Virus record (IMG/VR): IMGVR_UViG_3300013132_000159
Span: 1 to 31,729 of that record
Origin: a virus
Length of the DNA stretch: 31,729 nucleotides
Strand: one strand, 5' to 3'
A model generated the notes under the pieces. The model was not told where the DNA came from and ran no database searches. It worked only from the letters and a program-made list of their open reading frames with translations. The first letter of the stretch is position 1; every line of letters starts with the position of its first letter. The position numbers and the translations under genes are program-made. Positions 1-5,995 of the stretch are shown one piece after another.

Positions 1-255
1 AATCTGGTCGGCAATGAACTGCACCTTGTCGTACCGTCGGGCGCGAGCGTCACGACCGCATCCGAGAAACTTGGCGACGACCATTGCCTCGTTCTCTTGC
101 AGCATGTACGCCGAGAACGTCGCCGGGGTCCGGTTCGACACGACGATGTGCGGAACGTTGTCGATCACTTCCACGCCGACGATGTTTCCCCAAGGTCGGG
201 TGACCCCGGGGTCGTCCGTTGCGACGGGACCGAATCGGGATTTACGTTGTGCCAT
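1..255 (-). CDS. Hypothetical protein, 3' end outside the window
   Basis: The reverse strand is open from an ATG at 255 to the window edge, giving the first 85 codons of a protein whose C-terminus lies beyond position 1. A Shine-Dalgarno sequence, GGAAGGA (263-269 on the forward strand), sits 7 nt before the ATG. The N-terminus begins MAQRKSRFGPVATDDPG and continues with mixed polar and hydrophobic sequence; no domain is recognised. It is the third gene of a leftward cluster (594, 952) that shares start-associated sequence, so it is probably co-regulated with them. The start is well supported; function is unknown. Confidence 0.75.
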   Translation of the reverse strand, partial: MAQRKSRFGPVATDDPGVTRPWGNIVGVEVIDNVPHIVVSNRTPATFSAYMLQENEAMVVAKFLGCGRDARARRYDKVQFIADQI

Positions 256-269
256 TGTAGGGTCCTTCC
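256..269 (-). promoter_or_regulatory. Start-associated sequence with ribosome-binding site
   Basis: Reverse strand GGAAGGACCCTACA directly precedes the ATG at 255. AAGGACCCTACA recurs exactly before the ATG at 594. The conserved bases extend beyond the Shine-Dalgarno core. Confidence 0.6.
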
Positions 270-285
270 ATGTTGCCAGGGTTCA

Positions 286-325
286 CTAGGCGGAGCCGCC
301 TAGCGTAGGTGCAGGGTAGCACCTA
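286..325. promoter_or_regulatory. Two adjacent inverted repeats between leftward genes
   Basis: Positions 286-303 form CTAGGCGG-AG-CCGCCTAG, a perfect 8-bp palindrome with a 2-nt centre. Positions 306-325 form TAGGTGC-AGGGTA-GCACCTA, a perfect 7-bp stem with a 6-nt loop. Both lie in the 153-nt gap between the leftward genes ending at 409 and starting at 255. No T-run follows in either direction, so they could be operators, RNA processing structures or a weak terminator. The rest of the gap (326-393) shows only short GC palindromes. Confidence 0.5.
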
Positions 326-393
326 GTGCCCGGTCCCGGGATCGCACCAGGACGTGCCCACTAGGGCCGGGCGGTAGTTCTAGATCAGGTCTT

Positions 394-412
394 GGAGGAT
401 GGTTTCGCCTAG
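394..412 (-). repeat. Stop-associated 19-bp direct repeat, copy 1
   Basis: GGAGGATGGTTTCGCCTAG (forward strand) spans the stop codon of the leftward gene 409-594. It is identical to 662-680, which spans the stop of the next leftward gene in the same register. The copies share the stop codon and about 15 nt of 3' flank. Confidence 0.75.
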
Positions 413-594
413 TTGTAGGTAATCGTCGCTGCGTAGCGGCTTCCGCCTACCGTCGTGCCGCACGCGTCGCACATTGACCAGGAGAAGTGCTCGTCGGGCT
501 CGTCGTCGGGCTCCACCGTGATGTCACCCGGCAGTCCGGGCCAACGGTAGATGCCATGCGCTGCCAAGTAGCAGTCGATGCAAACGTAATCCAT
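409..594 (-). CDS. Small zinc-ribbon protein (61 aa)
   Basis: A 61-residue protein with two CxxC knuckles (C5/C8 and C42/C45) separated by an acidic linker, the arrangement of a small zinc ribbon. It is likely a cytoplasmic nucleic-acid- or protein-binding accessory protein; no specific role can be assigned. The ATG at 594 is chosen because GAAAGGA lies 8 nt upstream. The longer in-frame start at 627 would put that ribosome-binding site inside the gene. It is the middle gene of the leftward cluster, and its stop codon is embedded in a 19-bp repeat shared with the upstream gene. Confidence 0.75.
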   Translation of the reverse strand: MDYVCIDCYLAAHGIYRWPGLPGDITVEPDDEPDEHFSWSMCDACGTTVGGSRYAATITYN

Positions 595-614
595 TTGTAG
601 GGTCCTTTCGTTGG
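595..614 (-). promoter_or_regulatory. Start-associated sequence with ribosome-binding site
   Basis: Reverse strand CCAACGAAAGGACCCTACAA precedes the ATG at 594. Its first half (CCAACGAAAGGA) is identical to the leader of the gene starting at 952. Its second half (AAGGACCCTACA) is identical to the leader of the gene starting at 255. Confidence 0.65.
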
Positions 615-653
615 TGGCCTGGCTCATCAGTACGGAGTAGCCATTCTCCGTAG

Positions 654-671
654 ACCATCCCGGAGGATGGT
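654..671 (-). terminator. Stem-loop just past the stop of gene 677-952
   Basis: ACCATCC-CGGA-GGATGGT is a perfect 7-bp stem with a tetraloop, 6 nt downstream of the leftward gene's stop codon. On the reverse strand no U-run follows, so it may terminate weakly or protect the 3' end. The right arm is part of the 19-bp stop-associated repeat; the left arm is absent at the other copy. Confidence 0.45.
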
Positions 672-680
672 TTCGCCTAG
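662..680 (-). repeat. Stop-associated 19-bp direct repeat, copy 2
   Basis: Identical to 394-412 and in the same position relative to a stop codon (677-679). The two genes concerned have unrelated protein sequences, so the repeat is not a trace of simple gene duplication. Confidence 0.75.
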
Positions 681-952
681 ACGTCCATGTTCAAGAAACG
701 CTCCAGGGTGTGCAGGTCGTTCATCGCGGCTTCGGCCCGTGCGACCGTGGGGTAACGGTGCACCAGGACGAAACCATGCTTATGCGTCACCATGATTCGA
801 CGGCCCATGCGGATGTAGTGGCCGATCGTGTCGACCGTTCCGGCCTCATCGTCCGAGTGGCCGTCCATCCAGGCGGCCTCCATGAAGACGGCCATTGGGC
901 CGTCGTGCTTGGTGGAGTGGGTCCGAGTGTTGATTCCGTTGGTCAGGATCAT
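677..952 (-). CDS. Hypothetical protein (91 aa), first gene of the leftward cluster
   Basis: A 91-residue protein from an ATG at 952 preceded by GAAAGGA (forward 961-967, 8-nt spacing). It has no recognised domain. The middle (around residues 39-70) alternates hydrophobic and charged residues in a beta-like pattern (TIGHYIRMGRRIMVTHKHGF), followed by a probable helix. The sequence contains several His residues but no CxxC motif. It is the promoter-proximal gene of the leftward unit, directly downstream of the control region with the 48-bp dyad, so it is probably the most strongly controlled of the three. Function is unknown. Confidence 0.7.
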   Translation of the reverse strand: MILTNGINTRTHSTKHDGPMAVFMEAAWMDGHSDDEAGTVDTIGHYIRMGRRIMVTHKHGFVLVHRYPTVARAEAAMNDLHTLERFLNMDV

Positions 953-971
953 TGTCCGTTCCTTTCGTTGG
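953..971 (-). promoter_or_regulatory. Start-associated sequence with ribosome-binding site
   Basis: Reverse strand CCAACGAAAGGAACGGACA precedes the ATG at 952 and shares its first 12 bases with the leader at 595-614. Confidence 0.6.
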
Positions 972-973
972 CA

Positions 974-990
974 GGTCGGTAGTTCCGACC
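974..990 (-). promoter_or_regulatory. Alternative hairpin in the leftward 5' leader
   Basis: GGTCGG-TAGTT-CCGACC is a perfect 6-bp stem close to the ribosome-binding site of the gene at 952. Its right arm (985-990) is also the outer arm of the larger dyad at 985-1032, so the two RNA structures exclude each other. Confidence 0.45.
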
Positions 991-1032
991 CTCCGAACCA
1001 CGTTCCACGTGGAACATGATTCCGAGGGTCGG
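985..1032. promoter_or_regulatory. 48-bp dyad with parS-like core
   Basis: The core at 1002-1015, GTTCCACGTGGAAC, is a perfect 14-bp palindrome. In its 16-bp context (1001-1016, CGTTCCACGTGGAACA) it matches the classical chromosomal parS consensus TGTTTCACGTGAAACA at 13 of 16 positions, including the central CACGTG. Outer arms at 985-997 and 1020-1032 are complementary at 12 of 13 positions and share exactly the same axis (1008.5). It could bind a ParB-like protein, form a cruciform, or fold as an RNA hairpin in the leftward leader. No parA or parB gene is visible in this window. Confidence 0.6.
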
Positions 1033-1069
1033 CCCGGACGCTACTCCGGGGGGACGTTGCCAGGGTCCC

Positions 1070-1088
1070 GACGGCGCCACGCGCCGTC
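1070..1088. repeat. GC-rich perfect hairpin
   Basis: GACGGCGC-CAC-GCGCCGTC is an 8-bp stem with a 3-nt loop. It is one of several perfect GC hairpins here; others are at 1204-1217 (CGTCCC-GG-GGGACG) and the C5/G5 stem within 1401-1424. Confidence 0.5.
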
Positions 1089-1400
1089 CCGTTCTCCGCA
1101 CCGTCGCCCCGATTGTCCGGGGGGCGAATCGCCGCCGGGGGGGAGCCCTCACGGGGACCACTCTCCCCGCTCCCGCCGCCGCCGTGGTCCCGCTCCCGTT
1201 GCTCGTCCCGGGGGACGTTGTGCCAGGGTCGGGGGTACCGTCGGTGCTGCCGCTATTCATGGGTCCCGGGCCCCCCCCGCCCTACACCCGGCACGTTCTC
1301 CGGGTCACGTTCCCCCTGGGCCACCCGTCCGGACCCTTACGGGTCGGGGTCGGGCCCCCGTCGGGGGGAATGTCGGTGTAGGACGGCGGTTCTTCGGTAC

Positions 1401-1424
1401 GGCTCCCCCTAGTGGGGGGAAGCC
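1401..1424. terminator. Strong GC stem-loop in the control region
   Basis: CCCCC-TAGT-GGGGG is flanked by complementary GGCT and AGCC with a small bulge. It lies in the middle of the non-coding region. No T-run follows on either strand, so intrinsic termination is uncertain; an RNA or DNA structural role is equally possible. Confidence 0.35.
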
Positions 1425-1601
1425 TCGCCGCCGTTGGGCGCCTTGCCTTGGGCTGCATCCCTCCCCGCCCGGACCGGTCCCTGTCCGCCGCTACGGGTCG
1501 GGAGGGTCGTCGGTCGGTCGGGGGGGACAGTACCCCGCCGCTGCGCCGTTTCGATTGTCAAGGGTCAGTCGTCGGCGTCGTCCTCGGTGCCAACGAGGGT
1601 C

Positions 1602-1618
1602 ATTCTGCCAGGCACAAT
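1602..1618. promoter_or_regulatory. 17-bp operator-like imperfect palindrome
   Basis: ATTCTGCCAGGCACAAT pairs with its own complement at all but one symmetric position pair around a single central base. It lies 28 bp upstream of the CRP-like site and begins the AT-balanced regulatory stretch. Confidence 0.4.
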
Positions 1619-1645
1619 GGCAATATGCAAGAACTACATAGGCAA

Positions 1646-1661
1646 TGTGACGGACGTCACA
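1646..1661. promoter_or_regulatory. CRP/GlxR-type operator (TGTGA-N6-TCACA)
   Basis: TGTGACGGACGTCACA contains the complete CRP-family consensus TGTGA-N6-TCACA and is a 7-2-7 perfect palindrome. Actinobacterial cAMP-receptor regulators (mycobacterial Crp, corynebacterial GlxR) bind this sequence. If the TATGTA at 1702-1707 is a -10 element, the site is centred about 60 bp upstream of the start, a classical activator position. Binding by a host regulator is inferred. Confidence 0.55.
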
Positions 1662-1697
1662 CAACGCCACCCGGAACCAGACCCGCCAGGCAGCCGT

Positions 1698-1739
1698 CCC
1701 TTATGTATCACCCCGAGCCGTTCATACCCTTATGTATCA
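1698..1739 (+). repeat. Direct repeats CCCTTATGTATCA with -10-like cores
   Basis: CCCTTATGTATCA occurs exactly at 1698-1710 and 1727-1739, a 29-bp repeat spacing (about 2.75 helical turns). The TATGTA cores resemble -10 hexamers without good -35 boxes, compatible with activator-dependent tandem promoters, or the 13-mers may be operators. Confidence 0.5.
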
Positions 1740-1866
1740 GGATGTCCGAATCGTGCCTGTCCATCCAACCTGCCACGATCAGGACCCCCCAACCCTTTCA
1801 AACCAAACGCCTACCCTGCCCCCAATGTCCAAAATGCACTGACCCGGCAAGTGCCCAGGCGCCCCA

Positions 1867-1955
1867 GGGGGGGTAGGGGGGTAGGTAGTGGCTGGTTGGG
1901 CGTGTGGTTTTGTGGTTGTTGGTGGGGGTGGTTGGTGGGGGGTTTTGGGTAGGGG
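1867..1955 (+). other. G/T-rich strand-asymmetric tract with G-quadruplex potential
   Basis: Runs of 7 and 6 G separated by TA (1867-1881) are followed by runs of 5, 6, 3 and 4 G with short loops (1924-1955). The four-run set could fold into an intrastrand G-quadruplex on the forward strand, or in rightward mRNA leaders. The complementary strand is the source of spurious Pro-rich reading frames. Confidence 0.45.
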
Positions 1956-2008
1956 TCGCCCCTGGGTCCCTGCCCCACCGTTGAGGTCGTGCGCCGTGGT
2001 CGCGTGTT

Positions 2009-2030
2009 CCATGCCCGGTTTTGGGCATGG
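2009..2030. promoter_or_regulatory. Perfect 8-bp stem-loop upstream of terminase
   Basis: CCATGCCC-GGTTTT-GGGCATGG lies about 120 bp before the terminase start. No poly-T follows, so it is more likely an mRNA leader structure or operator than a terminator. Confidence 0.45.
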
Positions 2031-2148
2031 AGGGAGTAGCCCCTCTGACGGGCGACGCTGACCCACGGTTCCTACACGGTGGGCTGACTCCCTGGTGTTG
2101 GGAGAACTTGCTGGTAGTGTATCAGCGGTTTGTTGTTTGGAGGGTGTT

Positions 2149-4044
2149 TTGGGTCGTCGTCATATTCCGACTGAGGTTCGTGTCAGGTTTTTTAGCCTGT
2201 TGGACGATGGGTATTCGGTGTCGGAGGCTGCGGCGACGGTTGGGGTGCGCCGCGAGACTGGTTATGAGTGGCGTCGCAACGGGTTTGAGTCGGTTGTTGC
2301 GAATGGTCAGAAGAATCGGCAGAAGCGTGTCGATTTGTCGTTGTCTGATCCGGTGCGTCCTGACCGGTTGTGCGATGAGGCTGTTCGGGCGTTGGATGAT
2401 TTCGACTATTTCCGGTTGCGGTATTTGGGTCGGCGTCCTACACCGTGGCAGGCCGACGCCGCCCTACAAGTTGTGTCATGGTTGAATAGTGAAGATACCG
2501 AGTATGCGGTTATCAACTGTCCTCCAGGGTCGGGGAAATCGACCCTGTTTACCAACGACTTGTTGTTGTGGTTGATTTGCCGCGAACGGTCGATTCGTAT
2601 TCTGATCGGTTCGTCTACGCAACGGTTGGCTGAGAACTATTCCAATCGTCTGCGCCGCATGTTGGAGCGGGTCCGTCCCCTACCGGAGAATCCGTTGCAG
2701 GGACGGCCTCTTGCTGCTGAGGCTGCGTTGGCTCAGGACTTCGGACGGTTCCGCCCTCAGGCCGCATCGGGTGAGATGTGGACACGAAGCCAGTTCACGG
2801 TCGTCCAACATGATCTTGATGCCGTGGAAGATAAGGAACCGACCGTCACCGCATATGGGATGGACGCAGAATTCTTGGGTCATCGTGCGAACCTTGTGAT
2901 TTGGGACGACCTTGTGACCCGGAAGGTGTTGCGTTCCGGCGAACTCATCGAAAATCAGCGGAATTGGTGGGTGGAAGAAGGCGAAACTCGGTTGGAGCCG
3001 AGCGGTTTGTTGTTGTTGCAAGGCCAACGGATGGGTGCCGACGACCTTTATCGTTACTGTTTGGATATGGTACTTGATGAGGATGAGCAGGCGGTGATGG
3101 ATCGCCGCCACAAGTACCGGCATGTGATGTACCCAGCACATTACGAAGATAAATGTGACGGTAAGCATGTGAAAGATATGCCTGCGTGGCCGGATAGTTG
3201 CATGTTGGACCCTGTGCGACTCCCTTGGGGTGGCAGCAAGGGCCTCGCGACGATCCAACGGAACCGTGGCGACGCCTACCGGGTCCAATATCAACAAGAA
3301 GATGTAGACCCCGCCGAGGTTCTGGTCCCAAAACTGTGGGTCGATGGGGGCACAGACCACCAGACCGGCGAAATCTACCCTGGTTGTTGGGACAAGGGCC
3401 GAGAAATCGCTGAGGTCCCCGCCGGTTTGGCCCCACCGTTGTTGTCGATTGCGACGGCTGACCCGTCACCAACAAAGTTCTGGTCGATTCAATGGTGGTT
3501 GGTGCAACCTGCGACGAATCAACGGTTTTTGCTGGATTTGATTCGCCAATCAATGGACGCCCCCGACTTTTTGGATTGGAATGCGAACGCTGGCCGGTTC
3601 TTCGGGGTGATGGAAGAATGGCAGGAACGGTCAGCGGAGATTGGTTTCCCGATTTCTCATTGGATCGTGGAAATCAATGCGGCTCAACGGTTCTTGTTGC
3701 AGTATGACCATGTGCGCCGTTGGCAACGTCAACACAATGTGCAGATTGTGGGCCATTCAACTCATCGGAACAAGACCGACCCTGACTTTGGGGTGCAGAC
3801 AGTCAAGAATCTGTACCGTTTTGGGCAGGTCCGGTTGCCTGGCGGGGTGTTGACAGGACGTATCGCAGCGTTGAAACTGGTCGATGAAGTTACTAGATAC
3901 CCTCAAACTTCTACCGATGACTGTTTGATGGCACAATGGTTCCTTGAACACCAGTTGGCAAATGGTAGTTTGATGCGTATTACAGACCATGAACCTGTAA
4001 TGTTGCGTAGACCATCTTGGATGAGAAAGCGGGTGTTTGCATAA
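2149..4044 (+). CDS. terL: Terminase large subunit with N-terminal helix-turn-helix
   Basis: DNA-packaging motor that translocates DNA into the prohead through the portal and cuts concatemers. From the TTG at 2149 it is 631 aa. Residues about 5-42 form a homeodomain-like helix-turn-helix. The ATPase domain has Walker A PPGSGKST (125-132) and Walker B LVIWDD (249-254). The RNase H-like nuclease has candidate acidic residues D438, E508 and D590/D591. TTG 2149 is preferred because GGAGG lies 5 nt upstream and the HTH follows at once. The in-frame GTG at 2095 would add 18 residues but lacks a good ribosome-binding site. No separate small terminase gene is visible, so the HTH may supply DNA recognition. 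The stop overlaps the next ATG (TAATG). Confidence 0.93.
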   Translation: MGRRHIPTEVRVRFFSLLDDGYSVSEAAATVGVRRETGYEWRRNGFESVVANGQKNRQKRVDLSLSDPVRPDRLCDEAVRALDDFDYFRLRYLGRRPTPWQADAALQVVSWLNSEDTEYAVINCPPGSGKSTLFTNDLLLWLICRERSIRILIGSSTQRLAENYSNRLRRMLERVRPLPENPLQGRPLAAEAALAQDFGRFRPQAASGEMWTRSQFTVVQHDLDAVEDKEPTVTAYGMDAEFLGHRANLVIWDDLVTRKVLRSGELIENQRNWWVEEGETRLEPSGLLLLQGQRMGADDLYRYCLDMVLDEDEQAVMDRRHKYRHVMYPAHYEDKCDGKHVKDMPAWPDSCMLDPVRLPWGGSKGLATIQRNRGDAYRVQYQQEDVDPAEVLVPKLWVDGGTDHQTGEIYPGCWDKGREIAEVPAGLAPPLLSIATADPSPTKFWSIQWWLVQPATNQRFLLDLIRQSMDAPDFLDWNANAGRFFGVMEEWQERSAEIGFPISHWIVEINAAQRFLLQYDHVRRWQRQHNVQIVGHSTHRNKTDPDFGVQTVKNLYRFGQVRLPGGVLTGRIAALKLVDEVTRYPQTSTDDCLMAQWFLEHQLANGSLMRITDHEPVMLRRPSWMRKRVFA

Positions 4045-4175
4045 TGCCGGGTAAGAAGTACGGTTCGTCTGGCAAGAACCCGAAGGCGTATGAGTCAATG
4101 AACGCTAAGGGTGCGTCGAAGTCTACGGCCAAGAAGGCCACGGCGAAGAAGGCCCCGAGGAAGAAGGGCTACTAG
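4044..4175 (+). CDS. Small Lys/Ala-rich basic protein (43 aa)
   Basis: The ORF starts at an ATG overlapping the terminase stop by one base and ends 2 nt before the portal start. It encodes 43 residues with a histone-H1-like C-terminal half rich in Lys, Ala and Pro (AKKATAKKAPRKKGY), and about a third of the residues are Lys or Arg. It is probably nucleic-acid binding, perhaps associated with packaged DNA or the portal vertex. No family is recognised. Translational coupling on both sides supports a real gene despite its size. Basic proteins of similar composition occur at 27730-28201. Confidence 0.65.
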   Translation: MPGKKYGSSGKNPKAYESMNAKGASKSTAKKATAKKAPRKKGY

Positions 4176-4177
4176 CG

Positions 4178-5995
4178 GTGAAGTCTGCCGGTGACATTCT
4201 CTCGTTGGTTCACCAACGGAAGAATGATTATGGGGAGACACAGCAGCGGATGGAAGAAATCCGTGCGCTCTACAACGGGCAGATGGAAGTTGACCTGCCC
4301 GAGTTGCAGGAGAATGAGCGTGCGGTAGCAGCGAACCTCGCCCAGTTGGGTATCGACCAGATGGCAATGCGGGTCGGTTCGGTGATTCCTTATGTGTCGT
4401 TTGCTGTGGATCGTTTGGGTTCGCAGTCTGCTCGCGATAAGGCGCGCACGAAGCGTGATGTGGTCTTGCATCATTGGTGGCCGAAGTCGCGTGTAACGTC
4501 CCATGTTATTCCCCGGCGGGCACGTTGGTTCTTTGCGTTTGCGACCGCTCCGGTGATGCTCCGACCGAACGGTGAGGGTGTCCCCTGTTGGTATGAACGT
4601 CATCCGATTGGGACGTTGGCGGCTCCGTTGACGCAGATCGGAGATATTGTTCCTCCGAACGTCGCGTTTGTGTTCAAGAAGTCTGGTGCGGAGTTGATGC
4701 GGGATTACCCGGATCAGATGTTCCGTATTGTGGGTCGGGGTACTCTGCAACCGTATTACGAAGTTGTTGAGTATGTTGATGATGAGCAGATCACTTGTTT
4801 GGTGATTGGCAGTTCGTCTGTTGACACCCCGTATCTGCCGCCGCAGGGCAGCCCTTCTGAAGTTCTGCACACGATGCCGAACCGGGCTGGTATCCCGCTG
4901 TGTGTTGTGCCTGGACGTATCACGTTGGATCGTCCTCTCGGACAGTTCGACGGGCTGATTGGCGCTTACCAGTTGCAGGCCCGTCTGATGGCGCTCTACA
5001 CGATTGCTCAGGAACGTGCGGTGTTCCCCGAGACTTGGATTCAGTCGCCGCCGGGTATGCCCCGTGCGGAAGTGTTGACGAACGCCGATCCGAAGGAAGG
5101 TGTGGTCGGTGAGATCGTTGGTGGCAACATCCAGAAGTTGGATATGTCACCGTCGCCTATCACCACGAATCTGATTGACCGGCTTGAATACATTGAACGA
5201 GCGTCGGGTGCTGTACCCGCCGAGTTCTCCGGTCAGTCGTCCAGCAACATCCGTACTGGCCGTCGTGGCGATGCGGTCATGTCTGCTGCGGTTGATTACC
5301 GTTTGCAGGAAGCACAGATCATCTTTGAGCAATCGTTGATGGAAGAAAACAAGATTGCGATTGCGATTGCGAAGTCGTACGGGTCTGGCCGTCAGTTCTC
5401 TATGTATGCGCCTGATCGTGGCAAACTCAATTACAAAGTTGATATCTTTGATGGAGATGATACGCATGAGGTCCGGTACGCTTACGCTGGGGCTGATGCG
5501 AATAGTTTGACGATTGCCGTCGGTCAGAAGTTGGGTCTGGAAGTTCTGTCGCGTGAAACTGCGATGGCTCTTGATCCGCTGGTCACAGATGTTGAGGCTG
5601 AGAAGGATCGTATTACTTCTGAGGCTGTGCAACGAGCGTTTCTTTCTTCGATTCAGGCGCAGGCCGCGAATCCTGATGCTGCTTGGCAGCCGATGGATTT
5701 CGCCCGGTTCGGTGAATTGATTGAGACTGATCGTATGAATGTGTATCAGGCTGCGATGCAAGTGAATCGTGAGGTTCAGGAACGTCAGCAGGCTCAAGCG
5801 CAGGGGATGATGCGGGGTCCTGAGAGTCAGCCTGGGTTGGCGATGCCAGGTGCGCCGGGTTCTCCGGTGCCTCCTGCGATTCAGGGTGCGAACCCGTCGT
5901 TGGGGAATCTGACTTCGATGCTTGCTGGTTTGCGTATGCCGCAGATGCAGACGGCTGCTGAACGGGCACCGTTGGGCGCTCCGGGGATGGTCTGA
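4178..5995 (+). CDS. Portal protein
   Basis: A 605-aa protein directly after the terminase, the usual portal position and size. The N-terminal half is alpha/beta with early charged helices, the centre (about residues 240-330) resembles the wing/stem of Gp6/SPP1-like portals, and residues about 490-605 are a Gln/Met/Pro/Gly-rich flexible tail. It forms the dodecameric ring through which DNA enters and to which the tail attaches. The GTG at 4178 follows GAGGAAGAAGGG at a workable distance. The stop overlaps the next gene (TGATG). The portal call rests mainly on position, length and overall sequence character. Confidence 0.82.
   Translation: MKSAGDILSLVHQRKNDYGETQQRMEEIRALYNGQMEVDLPELQENERAVAANLAQLGIDQMAMRVGSVIPYVSFAVDRLGSQSARDKARTKRDVVLHHWWPKSRVTSHVIPRRARWFFAFATAPVMLRPNGEGVPCWYERHPIGTLAAPLTQIGDIVPPNVAFVFKKSGAELMRDYPDQMFRIVGRGTLQPYYEVVEYVDDEQITCLVIGSSSVDTPYLPPQGSPSEVLHTMPNRAGIPLCVVPGRITLDRPLGQFDGLIGAYQLQARLMALYTIAQERAVFPETWIQSPPGMPRAEVLTNADPKEGVVGEIVGGNIQKLDMSPSPITTNLIDRLEYIERASGAVPAEFSGQSSSNIRTGRRGDAVMSAAVDYRLQEAQIIFEQSLMEENKIAIAIAKSYGSGRQFSMYAPDRGKLNYKVDIFDGDDTHEVRYAYAGADANSLTIAVGQKLGLEVLSRETAMALDPLVTDVEAEKDRITSEAVQRAFLSSIQAQAANPDAAWQPMDFARFGELIETDRMNVYQAAMQVNREVQERQQAQAQGMMRGPESQPGLAMPGAPGSPVPPAIQGANPSLGNLTSMLAGLRMPQMQTAAERAPLGAPGMV

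Larger units (their letters stand above)
953..2148. other. Divergent non-coding control region (about 1.2 kb)
   Basis: No credible gene is present on either strand between the leftward ATG at 952 and the terminase start near 2149. Open frames here translate to low-complexity Pro/Arg/Gly-rich sequence without ribosome-binding sites. About 1030-1560 is extremely GC-rich with G and C homopolymers and many short perfect hairpins. About 1600-1740 is more AT-balanced and carries palindromes and direct repeats. About 1860-1960 is a G/T-rich strand-asymmetric tract. The region must carry promoters for both transcription directions; an origin or packaging site is also possible. Confidence 0.7.

Noticed and set aside
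952-1641. Open frame of 229 codons in the control region (forward strand)
   Set aside because: It translates to Arg/Pro/Gly/Ser-rich low-complexity sequence, has no ribosome-binding site and exists because extreme GC removes stop codons. Overlapping frames on both strands look the same.
1434-2066. Open frames on both strands in the right half of the control region
   Set aside because: Pro-rich or Cys-rich low-complexity translations mirror the G/T-rich tract. No ribosome-binding sites or family resemblance.
1017-2094. tRNA gene in the non-coding region
   Set aside because: No cloverleaf with a TTC-type T-arm or CCA-ready acceptor stem could be found by eye on either strand.
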